64,000 nucleotides of DNA from Motilibacter peucedani (GCF_003634695.1 NZ_RBWV01000002.1:1-64000); one strand, 5' to 3'; positions 9,022 through 20,929 are shown, counted from the stretch's first letter. Program-made: numbers and translations. Notes: a model not told the origin generated them from the letters alone.

Positions 9022-9845
9022 CCACCACCGACCCGACGACCGCCTCGACCGCAGGGGTGCGCGCGGAGCCCGCCGCCCTGCGCCGGTTCGAGCTGCCCGC
9101 CCTGGCAGGGGTGTGGAAGCACGAGACCACGCTCTACAAGCGCTACTGGCGCTCGACGACGTTCTCCTCGGTCGTCGAGCCCACGATCTACCTGCTCGCG
9201 TTCGGCACCGGCTTCGGCACGCTGGTCGGGCGCATCGGCGGCTACCGCTACCTCGACTTCCTCGGCACCGGGGTCGTCGCCACCGCCGTGCTGTTCACGG
9301 CTGCCTTCACCGGCATGTTCCAGACCTTCATCCGCCGCACCTTCCAGCACAGCTACGACGCCCTGATGGCGGCCCCGATCGACGTGCACGAGGTCGTCCT
9401 CGGCGAGGCGTCGTTCATCGCGGTGAAGTCCGGCGCCTACGGCCTCGCCCCGCTGCTGGTGGCGGTCTGCTTCGGGCTCGACCCGTCCGTCGGCATGGTG
9501 CTCGTGCCGCTCATCGGCTTCGTCACCGGCCTCGGCTTCGCCCTCGCCGGCATGCTGGCCTCGGCGGTGGTCCCCTCCATCGACTCGTTCAACTACATCA
9601 TCTCGGGGCTGCTGACCCCGCTGTTCCTGGTGGCAGGGACGTTCTTCCCCATCACCCAGCTGCCGGGCTGGGGACAGGCCCTGGCGCGGTTCAACCCGCT
9701 CTACCACTGCGTCGAGCTGGTGCGCCACGCCGTCTTCGGGCTGCACCCGCTCGCCGACCTCGGCCACGTCGCGGTGCTCGTCGTGTTCGCCGCGGCCATG
9801 GGCTGGCTGGCCGTGTGGCGGCTGCGGGTGCAGCTGATCGACTGA
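9018..9845 (+). CDS. ABC-2 transporter permease, NodJ-like
   Basis: A 275-residue membrane protein with six predicted membrane segments. Family stretches include the N-terminal KRYWRSTTFSSVVEPTIYLL and the later SGLLTPLFLVAGTFFPITQL and FNPLYHCVELVRHAVFG, all typical of NodJ/DrrB-like ABC-2 permeases. The GTG start overlaps the ATPase stop. The first 30 residues are polar, rich in Thr/Ala, and probably cytoplasmic. Together with the preceding ATPase it forms a complete two-gene exporter. Confidence 0.92.
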   Translation: MTTTDPTTASTAGVRAEPAALRRFELPALAGVWKHETTLYKRYWRSTTFSSVVEPTIYLLAFGTGFGTLVGRIGGYRYLDFLGTGVVATAVLFTAAFTGMFQTFIRRTFQHSYDALMAAPIDVHEVVLGEASFIAVKSGAYGLAPLLVAVCFGLDPSVGMVLVPLIGFVTGLGFALAGMLASAVVPSIDSFNYIISGLLTPLFLVAGTFFPITQLPGWGQALARFNPLYHCVELVRHAVFGLHPLADLGHVAVLVVFAAAMGWLAVWRLRVQLID

Positions 9846-9898
9846 GGCCCCGCCGGAACCGCCTCCTGCGCCCACCGCGCTCTGCCAGGATGCGGCCG

Positions 9899-11179
9899 GT
9901 GACCGCGACGAGCACGCCTCTGTGCCCCGAGTGCTCGGCCCAGCTGCCCGACGACCCCCGCTTCGTCGTGTGGTGCCGCGCCTGCGACTGGAACGTCGAG
10001 CCCAGGCCGTCCCGCCCGGAGCCCGTGGGCCGGCTGCAGCGCCGACGCGCGGCGCTCGCCACCTCCCTCGGGGACGCGCTCTTCGAGCAGACGCGCAGGG
10101 CGACCGTCGACGCCGCCGCCCTCCGTCCGCGGCTCGGCCTGGCGCGTGCTGCGGCCGTCGCCCTCGCCGTGCCGGTGCACGGGCTCACGGTCGCGGTCGC
10201 CGGTGCGGCAGTCCTCGCGGCAGTCGCCGTGGACCGCCGGCCGCTCGGCCTCGCGGTCGCCGCGTTCCTCCTGCTGCTGGCATGGTTCGTCCGTCCACGG
10301 CTCGGGCGGCTGCGCACCGGGCCGGACACCGTGGCACACAGCGAGGCGCCCGCGCTGTTCGCGGTCCTCGACGCGATCGCGGGCGTCGTCGGCGGGCGAC
10401 CGGTCGAGGTGGTGCAGGTCGACGGGCAGTGGAACGCGTCGCGGGCTGCGCTCGGTCTGCGCCGCAGGGAGCTCGTGACCCTCGGGGCTCCGCTGTGGGC
10501 GGCGCTGCCTGCGCAGTCGCGCGTGGCGCTGCTCGGGCACGAGCTGGCGCACGGGGCGAACGGCGACCTGCACGACCTCGCCGTCGTCGGCGGTGCGCTG
10601 ACGACGCTGGAGGCCTGGGCGGAGCTCCTGCTGCCCCAGCGGAGGACGACGACCGACCGGTGGCACGCCGACTGGAGCGAGCAGACCTTCTGGCGCCTGG
10701 GCGGGTGGCCGCTCTACGCGGCGGTACGCGCCTACGCCGGCATGCTCGAGCTCGTGCTCCTGCGCTCCTCGCAGCGCGCGGAGTACTACGCCGACGTGCT
10801 CGCGGTGCAGGTCGCCGGCTCGGCCGCCGCGGCCGACCTGCTCGAGGTGCTGGAGCTCGACCGCACGACCCTCGACGCGCTCGACCGTGCCGTGCGCAGG
10901 GGCGACCGGCACGGCCTGTGGGCGCTGGCACGACGGCACCTGCGCGAGCTGCCGGACTCGGAGCGCGAGCGGCTCAGGCGCGTCTGCGAGCGCGCCGGGC
11001 ACGCCGTCGACGCCACCCACCCCCCGACCGGTCTGCGACGCCGGCTGGCGCTGGCGCTGGCGCTCCCACCCACCGTCACGGTCCCCGACGAGGCGTGGGC
11101 GGCAGCCGACGCAGAGCTCGCCGCCGCGATGGAGCGGGCCGAGCGCGCCTACGCGGAGCGTGTCTCGCTGGTGCGCTGA
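9899..11179 (+). CDS. M48-family metallopeptidase with N-terminal zinc-ribbon-like Cys pairs
   Basis: About 426 residues. Near the N-terminus two CxxC pairs (CPECSAQ and CRACDW) could bind zinc. Two hydrophobic stretches (about 80-125) come next, then a peptidase domain with the zinc-binding HELAHGANGD, in which the two His bind metal and Glu is catalytic, and a downstream YYADVLAVQVAG helix expected to carry the third ligand. The family includes HtpX/Ste24-like membrane proteases. ATG 9890 is an alternative start; GTG 9899 is preferred because CAGGAT (9886-9891) sits seven bases before it like a -10 for a leaderless mRNA. Confidence 0.82.
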   Translation: MTATSTPLCPECSAQLPDDPRFVVWCRACDWNVEPRPSRPEPVGRLQRRRAALATSLGDALFEQTRRATVDAAALRPRLGLARAAAVALAVPVHGLTVAVAGAAVLAAVAVDRRPLGLAVAAFLLLLAWFVRPRLGRLRTGPDTVAHSEAPALFAVLDAIAGVVGGRPVEVVQVDGQWNASRAALGLRRRELVTLGAPLWAALPAQSRVALLGHELAHGANGDLHDLAVVGGALTTLEAWAELLLPQRRTTTDRWHADWSEQTFWRLGGWPLYAAVRAYAGMLELVLLRSSQRAEYYADVLAVQVAGSAAAADLLEVLELDRTTLDALDRAVRRGDRHGLWALARRHLRELPDSERERLRRVCERAGHAVDATHPPTGLRRRLALALALPPTVTVPDEAWAAADAELAAAMERAERAYAERVSLVR

Positions 11180-11193
11180 GCCGCGCGCAGGGA

Positions 11194-11340
11194 CTACTTC
11201 GACCAGGAGCGGCCGGCCTGCGAGGACCCCGGCTGGTGCGACGAGCCGGCGACGGCGTGCGACTCGACGGCGACGGCACCGCCGAGGGCGAGGACGAGCG
11301 AGAGGGCGACGAGGCCACGACGGGCGCGGGTGGTGCTCAC
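11194..11340 (-). CDS. Small secreted or membrane peptide (48 residues)
   Basis: A GTG start at 11338-11340 has a good ribosome site (AAGGAG) a few bases upstream. The 48-residue product begins MSTTRARRGLVALSLVLALG, a textbook signal peptide with a likely cleavage site after VESHAVA, and ends in a short Ser/Gly/Gln-rich tail, SSHQPGSSQAGRSWSK. No family is recognised. It is transcribed divergently from the metY leader about 170 bp away. The ribosome site and signal sequence argue for a real gene despite its size; expression is untested. Confidence 0.6.
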   Translation of the reverse strand: MSTTRARRGLVALSLVLALGGAVAVESHAVAGSSHQPGSSQAGRSWSK

Positions 11341-11474
11341 GGGTGCTCCTTGGTCAGGTGCGCGTCGGTCGCGCAGGAGCAACAGTGCGGCACCGCGCGA
11401 CGGCCTCGCCACGGAACGCGACCGGAGTCGTCCGACCGGCGCAGTCGGAGGTCCTGGGCCCCTACGGCCCTCGC

Positions 11475-11510
11475 TTGACCTGACCGGAGCGGTGCACAAC
11501 ACTGCAGCCA
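11475..11510 (+). promoter_or_regulatory. Probable promoter of the metYX leader transcript
   Basis: TTGACC (11475-11480) and AACACT (11498-11503) are 17 bp apart. Six bases follow before the A of the leader-peptide ATG at 11510, which is where transcription should begin. The leader would therefore be translated from a leaderless mRNA. The -35 is strong; the -10 matches only at the conserved second and last positions. Confidence 0.5.
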
Positions 11511-11590
11511 TGTCGACGACGCCTGCGCTGTTCGCGCGCCGCCACGTCGACCTGATGCGCGTCGTCGCCGCGGCCTGTCGCTGCGCCTGA
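11510..11590 (+). CDS. Cysteine-containing leader peptide upstream of metY
   Basis: A 26-codon frame whose product contains [10 protein letters not shown] followed by ACRCA and the stop. The HVDL-x-R motif plus clustered Cys/Arg at the C-terminus is shared by short actinobacterial leader peptides found ahead of sulfur-assimilation and methionine genes. Mycobacterial relatives act as cysteine-responsive attenuators. Cys codons 23 (TGT) and 25 (TGC) lie three and one codons before Ala-26 and the TGA. The -10 placement implies leaderless translation. Stalling at the Cys codons would alter folding of the 137-nt spacer before metY. Confidence 0.78.
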   Translation: MSTTPALFARRHVDLMRVVAAACRCA

Positions 11591-11626
11591 GCGCTCCCGC
11601 TCTCCGCGCGACCCGCTCCACCGCCC

Positions 11627-11645
11627 GCAGCGCGCCGAGCGCTGC
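11627..11645 (+). promoter_or_regulatory. Hairpin between leader peptide and metY
   Basis: GCAGCGC and GCGCTGC form a perfect 7-bp stem with a 5-nt loop, 37 nt after the leader stop. It lies in the 137-nt spacer ahead of the metY ribosome site (AGGAG 11716-11720). It is a candidate element of an attenuator. No U-rich tract follows, so an intrinsic terminator in the classical sense is not evident. Confidence 0.35.
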
Positions 11646-11727
11646 GTACGACCCCGCCTCGCGTGCGCCTGCCTGCGCGCCGCGACGAGGACTCCCGCCA
11701 CCTCCCCCACCGCACAGGAGCAGCACG

Positions 11728-13026
11728 ATGACCGACGACCAGCAGTGGAGCTTCGAGACGCGCCAGGTGCACGCCGGGCAGACGCCCGACGGCGCGACGA
11801 ACGCCCGCGCCCTGCCGATCTACCAGACGACGTCATACACGTTCCGCGACAGCGACCACGCCGCGGCGCTGTTCGGGCTCGCCGAGACCGGCAACATCTA
11901 CACCCGCATCATGAACCCGACGCAGGACGTCGTCGAGCAGCGCATCGCCTCGCTCGAGGGCGGCGTCGGCGCGCTGCTGACTTCGAGCGGGCAGGCCGCC
12001 GAGACCCTGGCGATCCTCAACATCGCGCAGGCCGGCGACCACATCGTGTCGTCGAGCCGGCTCTACGGCGGCACCTACAACCTGTTCCACTACACGCTGC
12101 CCAAGCTCGGCATCACCACCTCCTTCGTCGACCCCGACGACCTCGACGCGTGGCGCGCCGCGTTCCGGCCCACCACCAAGGCGTTCTTCGCCGAGACGCT
12201 GGCCAACCCGAGCGGCCACGTGCTGGACACCGAGGCGGTGGGGGCGCTCGCCCACGAGCTCGGCGTGCCGCTGATCGTCGACAACACGATCCCGACGCCG
12301 TGGCTCAACCGGCCCCTCGAGCACGGCGCCGACATCGTCGTGCACTCGGCGACGAAGTACATCGGCGGGCACGGCACGGCCATCGGCGGCGCCATCGTGA
12401 GCGGCTCGTCGTTCGACTGGACCGCGCAGGCCGAGCGGTTCCCGGGCCTGACGACGCCGGACCCGAGCTACCACGGCGTCGTCTACACCGACGCGGTCGG
12501 GCCGCTGGCCTACATCATCAAGGCGCGCGTGCAGCTGCTGCGCGACCTCGGCCCGGCGATCTCGCCCTTCAACGCCTTCCTGCTCTCCCAGGGCATCGAG
12601 ACCCTCAGCCTGCGCATGGAGCGCCACATCTCCAACGCCCAGCGCGTGGCGGAGTGGCTGGAGGCGCGCGACGAGGTGCAGACCGTGCACTACGCGGGCC
12701 TGCCGTCCTCGCCGTGGTACGACCGTGGCCGGCGCTACCTGCCCCGCGGCACCGGCGCGGTGCTGGCCTTCGAGATCGAGGGCGGCATCGAGGCCGGGCG
12801 CGCCTTCGTCGACGCCCTCGAGCTGCACAGCCACGTCGCCAACATCGGCGACGTCCGCAGCCTGGTCATCCACCCCGCGTCGACGACCCACTCGCAGCTC
12901 TCGCCCGAGGAGCAGCTCGCCTCCGGTGTCACCCCGGGCCTCGTGCGCCTCGCCGTCGGCATCGAGGGCATCGAGGACATCCTCAGCGACCTCGACGCCG
13001 GTTTCCGGGCCGCGAAGAGCAAGTGA
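11728..13026 (+). CDS. metY: O-acetylhomoserine sulfhydrylase
   Basis: A 432-residue Cys/Met-metabolism PLP enzyme that converts O-acetylhomoserine and sulfide to homocysteine. The PLP-binding lysine lies in [18 protein letters not shown], and [21 protein letters not shown] is the MetY-type substrate segment near residue 60. The length (430 or more) and the insertion after SGSSFDW separate it from the shorter cystathionine gamma-synthase type. The ATG has AGGAG at 11716-11720. Its stop overlaps the metX start (GTGA), so product and substrate enzymes are coupled. Control by the upstream cysteine leader is likely. Confidence 0.95.
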   Translation: MTDDQQWSFETRQVHAGQTPDGATNARALPIYQTTSYTFRDSDHAAALFGLAETGNIYTRIMNPTQDVVEQRIASLEGGVGALLTSSGQAAETLAILNIAQAGDHIVSSSRLYGGTYNLFHYTLPKLGITTSFVDPDDLDAWRAAFRPTTKAFFAETLANPSGHVLDTEAVGALAHELGVPLIVDNTIPTPWLNRPLEHGADIVVHSATKYIGGHGTAIGGAIVSGSSFDWTAQAERFPGLTTPDPSYHGVVYTDAVGPLAYIIKARVQLLRDLGPAISPFNAFLLSQGIETLSLRMERHISNAQRVAEWLEARDEVQTVHYAGLPSSPWYDRGRRYLPRGTGAVLAFEIEGGIEAGRAFVDALELHSHVANIGDVRSLVIHPASTTHSQLSPEEQLASGVTPGLVRLAVGIEGIEDILSDLDAGFRAAKSK

Positions 13027-14195
13027 GCGCCGCCGGGCAGGAGGCCGGCCCGGCTGGGCACCGGCAGTTCGCCGACCTCGGCGACCTGCCGCTCGAGCTG
13101 GGCGGCGTCCTGCCCGGCCTCACCGTCGCCTACGAGACGTGGGGCACTCCGGCACCGGACCGTACGAACGCGGTGCTGGTCCTCCACGCCCTCACGGGCG
13201 ACTCGCACGTCGCCGGCCCGGCCGGCGAGGGCCACCCGACGCCCGGCTGGTGGGACGCGGTCGTCGGACCGGGCAAGCCGCTCGACACCGACCGCTGGTG
13301 GGTCGTGGCGCCCAACGTGCTCGGCGGGTGCCGCGGCACGACCGGCCCGGCGAGCCGGCGGTCCGACGGCTCTGTCTGGGGCAGTCGCTTCCCCCGCACC
13401 ACGATCCGCGACCAGGTCGCGGCCGAGGCGCTGCTCGCCGACGCCCTCGGCATCGGGCGCTGGGCGGCGGTGCTGGGCGGGTCGATGGGCGGCATGCGGT
13501 CGCTCGAGTGGGCGGTCAGCCGCCCGGAGCGGGTGGGCGCGGCGCTCGTGCTGGCCGTCGGGGCGGCGACGAGCGCCGACCAGGTGGCGCTCGGCTCCGT
13601 GCAGCGCAGGGCCATCGCCGTCGACCCGGCGTGGCAGAGCGGCGACTACCACGACACCGGCACCCGTCCCGAGCACGGGCTCGCGCTCGCGCGGCAGATC
13701 GCACACCTGACCTACCGCAGCGAGCAGGAGCTCGCGCTGCGCTTCGGCCGCAGCCCGCAGGGCGACGAGGACCCGCTGCTCGGCGGACGGTTCGCGGTCG
13801 AGTCCTACCTGCAGCACCACGGCTCCAAGCTCGTAGGCCGCTTCGACGCCGCGAGCTACGTGGCGCTGACCTCGGCGATGGACACCCACGACGTCGGCCG
13901 CGGGCGCGGTGGCGTGGCCCGGGCGCTGTCGCAGGTGCCCGTGCCGACCGTCGTCGGCGGCGTCGACAGCGACCGGCTCTACCCGCTCGCCCAGCAGGAG
14001 GAGATCGCCCGGCTGCTCCCGCACGCCGACGGGCTGCACGTCGTCACCTCGCCCTACGGCCACGACGCCTTCCTGATCGAGGCCGAGCAGGTCGGGCGGT
14101 TGGTCGAGCGGACCCTGTCGCACGCACGCACCTCCGGCGCATCCGGCAGGATGGGTGTCGACGGTGGACAGCGTGTCGAGAGCAGAGGGCAGTGA
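13023..14195 (+). CDS. metX: Homoserine O-acetyltransferase
   Basis: A 390-residue alpha/beta-hydrolase-fold enzyme that acetylates homoserine with acetyl-CoA, supplying MetY and the MetB encoded at 45 kb. The nucleophile elbow is [12 protein letters not shown], the conserved early motif is [10 protein letters not shown], the catalytic Asp region is [14 protein letters not shown], and the His is in [14 protein letters not shown] 13023 overlaps the metY stop by 4 bp. A polar tail of about 25 residues after the last helix is probably not part of the fold. It ends 6 bp before fumC. Confidence 0.95.
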   Translation: MSAAGQEAGPAGHRQFADLGDLPLELGGVLPGLTVAYETWGTPAPDRTNAVLVLHALTGDSHVAGPAGEGHPTPGWWDAVVGPGKPLDTDRWWVVAPNVLGGCRGTTGPASRRSDGSVWGSRFPRTTIRDQVAAEALLADALGIGRWAAVLGGSMGGMRSLEWAVSRPERVGAALVLAVGAATSADQVALGSVQRRAIAVDPAWQSGDYHDTGTRPEHGLALARQIAHLTYRSEQELALRFGRSPQGDEDPLLGGRFAVESYLQHHGSKLVGRFDAASYVALTSAMDTHDVGRGRGGVARALSQVPVPTVVGGVDSDRLYPLAQQEEIARLLPHADGLHVVTSPYGHDAFLIEAEQVGRLVERTLSHARTSGASGRMGVDGGQRVESRGQ

Positions 14196-14201
14196 AGCGC
14201 A

Positions 14202-15611
14202 GTGGGTGACGCAGTGCAGCAGGGTTTCCGGGTCGAGCACGACTCGATGGGCGACGTGCTCGTGCCGGTCGACGCCAAGTGGCGGGCGCAGACCCAGCGC
14301 GCGGTGGAGAACTTCCCGATCTCCGGCCAGCGCATCGAACGGGCCCACATCGAGGCGCTCGCGCGCATCAAGGCCGCGGCCGCCAAGGTCAACGCCGAGC
14401 TCGGCATCCTCGACGCGCCGGTAGCGGAGGCGATCCAGGAGGCGGCCGACCAGGTGGCCCGCGGCGACCACGACGACCACTTCCCGATCGACGTGTTCCA
14501 GACCGGCTCGGGCACCTCGAGCAACATGAACACCAACGAGGTCGTCGCCACCCTCGCCACCGAGCTGCTCGGGGCGCCGGTGCACCCGAACGACCACGTC
14601 AACGCCTCGCAGTCGTCGAACGACGTCTTCCCGTCCTCGATCCACATCGCCGCCACGAGCGCCGTCGTCAACGACCTCGTGCCGGCCCTGCAGCACCTCG
14701 AGGCGGCCCTCAGCGCGAAGTCGCGCGAGTGGGCGACCACGGTCAAGAGCGGGCGCACCCACCTCATGGACGCCACGCCGGTGACGCTCGGGCAGGAGTT
14801 CGGCGGCTACGCCGCCCAGGTCCGCTACGGCGTCGAGCGCCTGCAGGCGAGCCTGCCGCGCGTCGCCGAGCTGCCGTTGGGCGGCACTGCGGTGGGCACC
14901 GGCATCAACACCCCCGCCGGCTTCTCGGCCAAGGTCATCGCCGAGGTCGCCGCCGTCACCGGCCTGCCGCTCACCGAGGCCCGTGACCACTTCGAGGCGC
15001 AGGGCGCGCGCGACGGGCTGGTCGAGCTCTCCGGCCAGCTGCGCACGATCGCGACCTCGCTCTACAAGATCAGCAACGACGTGCGCTGGATGGGCTCGGG
15101 GCCGCGCACCGGGCTCACGGAGCTCTTCCTCCCCGACCTCCAGCCGGGCAGCTCGATCATGCCGGGCAAGGTCAACCCGGTCATCCCCGAGGCTCTGTGC
15201 ATGGTGTGCGCGCAGGTCATCGGCAACGACGCCACCGTCGCCTTCGCCGGCGCCGCAGGCAACTTCGAGCTCAACGTCATGCTGCCGGTCATCGCCCGCA
15301 ACGTGCTCGAGTCGATCCGCCTGCTGGCCAACATCTCCCGGCTGTTCGCCGACACCTGCGTCGACGGACTGGTCGCCAACGAGGAGCGGTGCAAGGAGTA
15401 CGCCGAGTCCTCCCCCTCCGTCGTCACGCCGCTCAACCGCTACATCGGCTACGAAGAGGCCGCCAAGGTGGCCAAGCAGTCGCTGGCCGAGCGCAAGACC
15501 ATCCGGCAGGTCGTGCTCGAGCGCGGCTACGTCGACCAGGGCAAGCTGACCGCCGAGCAGCTCGACGCCGCTCTCGACGTGCTCTCGATGACGGCGCCCG
15601 CGAAGGAGTAG
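14202..15611 (+). CDS. fumC: Class II fumarate hydratase
   Basis: A 469-residue TCA-cycle enzyme interconverting fumarate and malate. The fumarase/aspartase signature [15 protein letters not shown] is present with the catalytic Ser loop. [14 protein letters not shown] and [15 protein letters not shown] are the substrate-binding segments near residues 105 and 130, and [10 protein letters not shown] supplies the catalytic His region. GTG 14202 gives [17 protein letters not shown]; the ATG at 14247 is a less likely alternative. It follows metX by 6 bp and precedes a small membrane-protein gene by 2 bp, so it may be co-transcribed with both. Confidence 0.95.
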   Translation: MGDAVQQGFRVEHDSMGDVLVPVDAKWRAQTQRAVENFPISGQRIERAHIEALARIKAAAAKVNAELGILDAPVAEAIQEAADQVARGDHDDHFPIDVFQTGSGTSSNMNTNEVVATLATELLGAPVHPNDHVNASQSSNDVFPSSIHIAATSAVVNDLVPALQHLEAALSAKSREWATTVKSGRTHLMDATPVTLGQEFGGYAAQVRYGVERLQASLPRVAELPLGGTAVGTGINTPAGFSAKVIAEVAAVTGLPLTEARDHFEAQGARDGLVELSGQLRTIATSLYKISNDVRWMGSGPRTGLTELFLPDLQPGSSIMPGKVNPVIPEALCMVCAQVIGNDATVAFAGAAGNFELNVMLPVIARNVLESIRLLANISRLFADTCVDGLVANEERCKEYAESSPSVVTPLNRYIGYEEAAKVAKQSLAERKTIRQVVLERGYVDQGKLTAEQLDAALDVLSMTAPAKE

Positions 15612-15613
15612 CC

Positions 15614-15883
15614 ATGTCGAACCCCGAGCAGCTGCCCCCGCCCCACCGCACTGGTCGGGCGTGGGCGGCACTGGTGCCAGCTGGTCTGGTGCTGGTCGTC
15701 GTGCTGGTGTTCGTGCTGCAGAACCTCAAGCGCACGAAGGTGAGGTTCCTCTGGCTCGACGGCAGCTTCCCGCTCGGGGTGGCCCTGCTGCTCTCGGCCG
15801 TCCTCGGCGGGCTGCTGGTCGCCCTGGTCGCCAGCGTCCGGCTGCTCCAGGTGCGGCGCACCGCCCGCCGAGGCCGCCGCTAG
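15614..15883 (+). CDS. Small LapA-like (DUF1049) membrane protein
   Basis: An 89-residue protein with two membrane helices (about 19-37 and 50-71) joined by LKRTKVRFLWLDGSFPLGVAL. The N-Lxx-VxFxWL-x-PLGxxLL pattern is the hallmark of the LapA/DUF1049 family, and a basic tail (RRTARRGRR) ends the protein. It starts 2 bp after fumC, whose final codons provide AAGGAG. E. coli LapA acts in lipopolysaccharide assembly; in Gram-positives the role is unknown. It converges with phoH across 1 bp. Confidence 0.82.
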   Translation: MSNPEQLPPPHRTGRAWAALVPAGLVLVVVLVFVLQNLKRTKVRFLWLDGSFPLGVALLLSAVLGGLLVALVASVRLLQVRRTARRGRR

Positions 15884-15884
15884 C

Positions 15885-17225
15885 TCAGATCTGCAGGTCG
15901 CCCAGCATGTCGGTGACGAGCGCGGCGATCGGCGAGCGCTCCGAGCGGGTCAGCGTGACATGGGCGAACAACGGGTGGCCCTTGAGCGCCTCGATCACCG
16001 ACGAGACGCCGTCGTGGCGGCCCACCCGCAGGTTGTCGCGCTGGGCGACGTCGTGCGTGAGCACGACGCGTGAGCCCTGGCCCACCCGCGACAGCACGGT
16101 GAGCAGCACGTTGCGCTCCAGCGACTGGGCCTCGTCGACGATGACGAAAGCGTCGTGGAGCGAGCGCCCGCGGATGTGGGTCAGCGGCAGCACCTCGAGC
16201 ATCCCGCGGTCGAGCACCTCGTCGACGACCTCGGAGGAGACCAGCGCGCCCAGGGTGTCGAACACCGCCTGGGCCCAGGGCGACATCTTCTCCGACTCGG
16301 AGCCCGGCAGGTAGCCGAGGTCCTGGCCGCCCACCGCGTACAGCGGCCGGAACACCACGACCTTGCGGTGCTGGCGGCGCTCCATCACCGACTCGAGCCC
16401 GGCGCACAGCGCCAGGGCCGACTTGCCGGTGCCGGCGTTGCCGCCGAGCGAGACGATGCCGACCTCGGGGTCGAGCAGCAGGTCGAGCGCGATGCGCTGC
16501 TCGGCGCTGCGGCCGTGCAGGCCGAACGCCTCGCGGTCACCGCGTACGAGCCGCACGCTCTTGTCGGGCGCGACGCGCCCGAGCGCCGACCCGCGCTCGG
16601 AGATCAGCCGTATGCCCGTGTGGCACGGCAGCTCGCGGGCGACGTCCAGCTCGACGCGGTCGACGTCGTAGAGCGCGTCGACCACGCTGGCGCCGACCTC
16701 GAACTCGGTCATGCCGGTCCAGCCGGACTCGACGACCTGCCCGCTGCGGAACTCCTCCGCGGCGAGGCCGACCGCGGACGCCTTCACCCGCATCGGCAGG
16801 TCCTTCGAGACCAGCACGACGTCGCGGCCCTCGGCGGCCAGGTTGCGCGCGACCGAGAGGATGCGGGTGTCGCTGTCACCGAGACGGAAGCCCGCGGGGA
16901 GCACCGAGGCGTCGGTGTGGTTGAGCTCGACCTGCAGCGTGCCCCCGAGGTCGCCCACGGGCAGCGCCTGGTCGAGGCGGCCGTGCTCTATGCGCAGGTC
17001 GTCGAGCAGGCGCAGCGCCTCGCGGGCGAACCAGCCGAGCTCGGGGTGCGCGCGCTTGGCCTCCAGCTCGGTCACGACGACGAGCGGCAGGACGACCTCG
17101 TGCTCGGCGAAGCGCATCGGAGCGCGGGGGTCGCTCAGCAGGACGCTGGTGTCGAGGACGTACGTGCGGCGCGTCGGTGCGTCGTCAGCAGGCAGAGCGG
17201 CGGCGGGGAGAGGAGCAGTGACCAC
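15885..17225 (-). CDS. phoH2: PIN-PhoH fusion ATPase (PhoH2-type)
   Basis: About 446 residues. The N-terminal PIN nuclease domain starts at [14 protein letters not shown], with acidic residues in [10 protein letters not shown] and [12 protein letters not shown] PhoH-type NTPase follows, with Walker [13 protein letters not shown] near residue 250, Walker [14 protein letters not shown], and the late [13 protein letters not shown]. PhoH2 proteins of this architecture are linked to RNA unwinding and cleavage. GTG 17225 was chosen over GTG 17249 because GGGAG lies five bases before it. The gene is single on its strand, 1 bp from the convergent LapA-like gene. Confidence 0.92.
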   Translation of the reverse strand: MVTAPLPAAALPADDAPTRRTYVLDTSVLLSDPRAPMRFAEHEVVLPLVVVTELEAKRAHPELGWFAREALRLLDDLRIEHGRLDQALPVGDLGGTLQVELNHTDASVLPAGFRLGDSDTRILSVARNLAAEGRDVVLVSKDLPMRVKASAVGLAAEEFRSGQVVESGWTGMTEFEVGASVVDALYDVDRVELDVARELPCHTGIRLISERGSALGRVAPDKSVRLVRGDREAFGLHGRSAEQRIALDLLLDPEVGIVSLGGNAGTGKSALALCAGLESVMERRQHRKVVVFRPLYAVGGQDLGYLPGSESEKMSPWAQAVFDTLGALVSSEVVDEVLDRGMLEVLPLTHIRGRSLHDAFVIVDEAQSLERNVLLTVLSRVGQGSRVVLTHDVAQRDNLRVGRHDGVSSVIEALKGHPLFAHVTLTRSERSPIAALVTDMLGDLQI

Positions 17226-17455
17226 GAGTACTCCCGGTCGGGCGCGCACCCCGCGCCCGGCGTGTCAGCGTCGAGCGGCGGCGGTCCGGGACCTGGCCCG
17301 AGGGCCGGGTGCCGGCCCCCAACTACGTCCACAGTCGCGTGGTACGAGCACGAGTGGGCCTCCGGTGGCGGCGGACGGGTTGCCCGCCGTCGGAGCCGAC
17401 GCTAACCGCTCGCGGCGCCGCGGGTGCGGCAACACGCGCGTCGAACAGGTGAACC

Positions 17456-18217
17456 TCAGCTGCCGAAGCGGCGCTGGCGCGTCGCGTAGGCCCGCAGCGC
17501 CCGCAGGAAGTCGATGCGCCGGAAGTCCGGCCACAGCGCGTCGCAGAAGAAGAACTCGGAGTGCGCGGTCTGCCACAGCAGGAAGCCCGAGAGCCGCTGC
17601 TCGCCCGACGTGCGGATGACCAGGTCGGGGTCGGGCTGGCCTCGGGTGTAGAGGTGCTCGCTGATGTGCTCGACGTCGAGCACCTCGGCGAGCTCCTCGA
17701 TGGTGGTCCCGCGGGCCGCGTGCTCCTGCAGCAGGCTGCGCACCGCGTCGGCGATCTCGCGCCGCCCGCCGTAGCCGACCGCCACGTTGACGTGCAGCCC
17801 GTCACGGTCGGAGGTCGCCGAGGCGGTGTCCTTGAGCAGCCGGGCGGTCTCCTGCGGGAGCAGGTCGAGGGCGCCGACGGGGTGGACGCGCCAGCGGCCG
17901 TTGGCGGCCAGCTCTCGCACGACGTCCTCGATGATCCGCAGCAGCGGACCGAGCTCGGCCGGCGGCCGGGTCAGGTTGTCGGTGGAGAGCAGCCACAGCG
18001 TGACGACCTTGACCCCGGACTCCTCGCACCAGCCGAGGACCTCGGTGATCTTGTCGGCGCCGCGGCGGTGCCCGGCGTGCGTCTGCTCGCCGCTCGCCTT
18101 CGCCCAGCGCCGGTTGCCGTCGAGGATGATGCCCACGTGGTGAGGAGTCCGCGCCGTGTCGAGCCGCCGCGCCAGCCGCGCGGCGTAGGCGGCATAGGCG
18201 ACGTCCCTCAGCCCCAC
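17456..18217 (-). CDS. uppS: Short-chain-type cis-prenyl diphosphate synthase
   Basis: A 253-residue isoprenyl transferase that condenses isopentenyl diphosphate in Z configuration to make polyprenyl carriers for cell-wall synthesis. Motifs are HVGIILDGNRRWAK (catalytic Asp near residue 33), VTLWLLSTDNLTRP, NVAVGYGGRREI and DLVIRTSGEQRLSGFLLWQ. The length and N-terminus resemble the Rv1086 type, which makes short products, but chain length cannot be read reliably. The GTG start has GGGAGGGC just upstream. A 230-bp gap separates its stop from phoH2; nothing convincing was seen there. Confidence 0.93.
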   Translation of the reverse strand: MGLRDVAYAAYAARLARRLDTARTPHHVGIILDGNRRWAKASGEQTHAGHRRGADKITEVLGWCEESGVKVVTLWLLSTDNLTRPPAELGPLLRIIEDVVRELAANGRWRVHPVGALDLLPQETARLLKDTASATSDRDGLHVNVAVGYGGRREIADAVRSLLQEHAARGTTIEELAEVLDVEHISEHLYTRGQPDPDLVIRTSGEQRLSGFLLWQTAHSEFFFCDALWPDFRRIDFLRALRAYATRQRRFGS

Positions 18218-18248
18218 GCGCCCTCCCAGAGCCCCGGATGCGGGAACA

Positions 18249-18803
18249 CTACCCCCGGGGCTCGGGGCCGCGGTCGCGCACCCGCTCGACGTGCTCGAGC
18301 GCCTCGCGCAGCTCCGCGAGCCAGCTCTCGCTGTGCTGGCCGACCAGGCGGACGCACCAGGCCAGGGCGTCGGCCCGGGAGCGCGCGACGCCCGCGTCGA
18401 CGAGGGTGTCGAGCACCCGACGCTCGGGCTGGCGCAGCCGCGTCATGACCGGGACGGCGAGGTGGGTGAACAGGTGGGTCTCCGTGCCGCTCGACACGCC
18501 CCACGCGACCTTGCGGCCGAAGGTGTGCTCGGCCTCGCGGGCGACGGCCATGCGCTGCTCGCGGGTCTCCTCGCGGAACCGCTTCGCCCGGCCGGCGAAC
18601 GCCGCGGCCCGCTCGGCCTCCGAGGCGTCGCTGCCCAGGTCGGGGGCCGGCAGCGTGCCGACCACGACGATCTCCTCGCGGTCCACGGTGACCGAGGGCG
18701 CACCCTCGAACCAGCCGTCGGGCAGCCGCCCGACGAACCATCCCCGCAGCCGCTCCTCCTGCTCGCGGCGCCGTGCGCCGCTGTCGTTCTCTGGTGTGGT
18801 CAT
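18249..18803 (-). CDS. Conserved actinobacterial hypothetical protein
   Basis: A 184-residue, charged, soluble protein with no signal peptide. Visible stretches are FVGRLPDGWFEGAPSVTVDR, EIVVVGTLPAPDL, a helical Arg/Glu-rich segment FAGRAKRFREETREQRMAVA and KVAWGVSSG. It looks like a full-length conserved family of unknown function, and no catalytic motif is recognised. It starts 10 bp downstream of the YyaL-like gene on the same strand, so the two are probably one transcript. A normal ATG is used. Confidence 0.75.
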   Translation of the reverse strand: MTTPENDSGARRREQEERLRGWFVGRLPDGWFEGAPSVTVDREEIVVVGTLPAPDLGSDASEAERAAAFAGRAKRFREETREQRMAVAREAEHTFGRKVAWGVSSGTETHLFTHLAVPVMTRLRQPERRVLDTLVDAGVARSRADALAWCVRLVGQHSESWLAELREALEHVERVRDRGPEPRG

Positions 18804-18813
18804 GAAGCAATGA

Positions 18814-20871
<2,058 letters not shown>

Positions 20872-20929
20872 GTCCCCAGCACAGCAGACGGCACCGGCGA
20901 GCCGGATGGCACGGGGGTGCGCCGGGCTC

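Noticed and set aside
11627-11645. Hairpin as a classical rho-independent terminator before metY
   Set aside because: The stem is only 7 bp and no T-run follows; it is kept only as a possible attenuator element.
12735-15671. Minus-strand frame of 978 codons over metX and fumC
   Set aside because: The translation is Arg/Gly/Val-rich low-complexity sequence typical of shadow frames; the plus strand encodes known enzymes.
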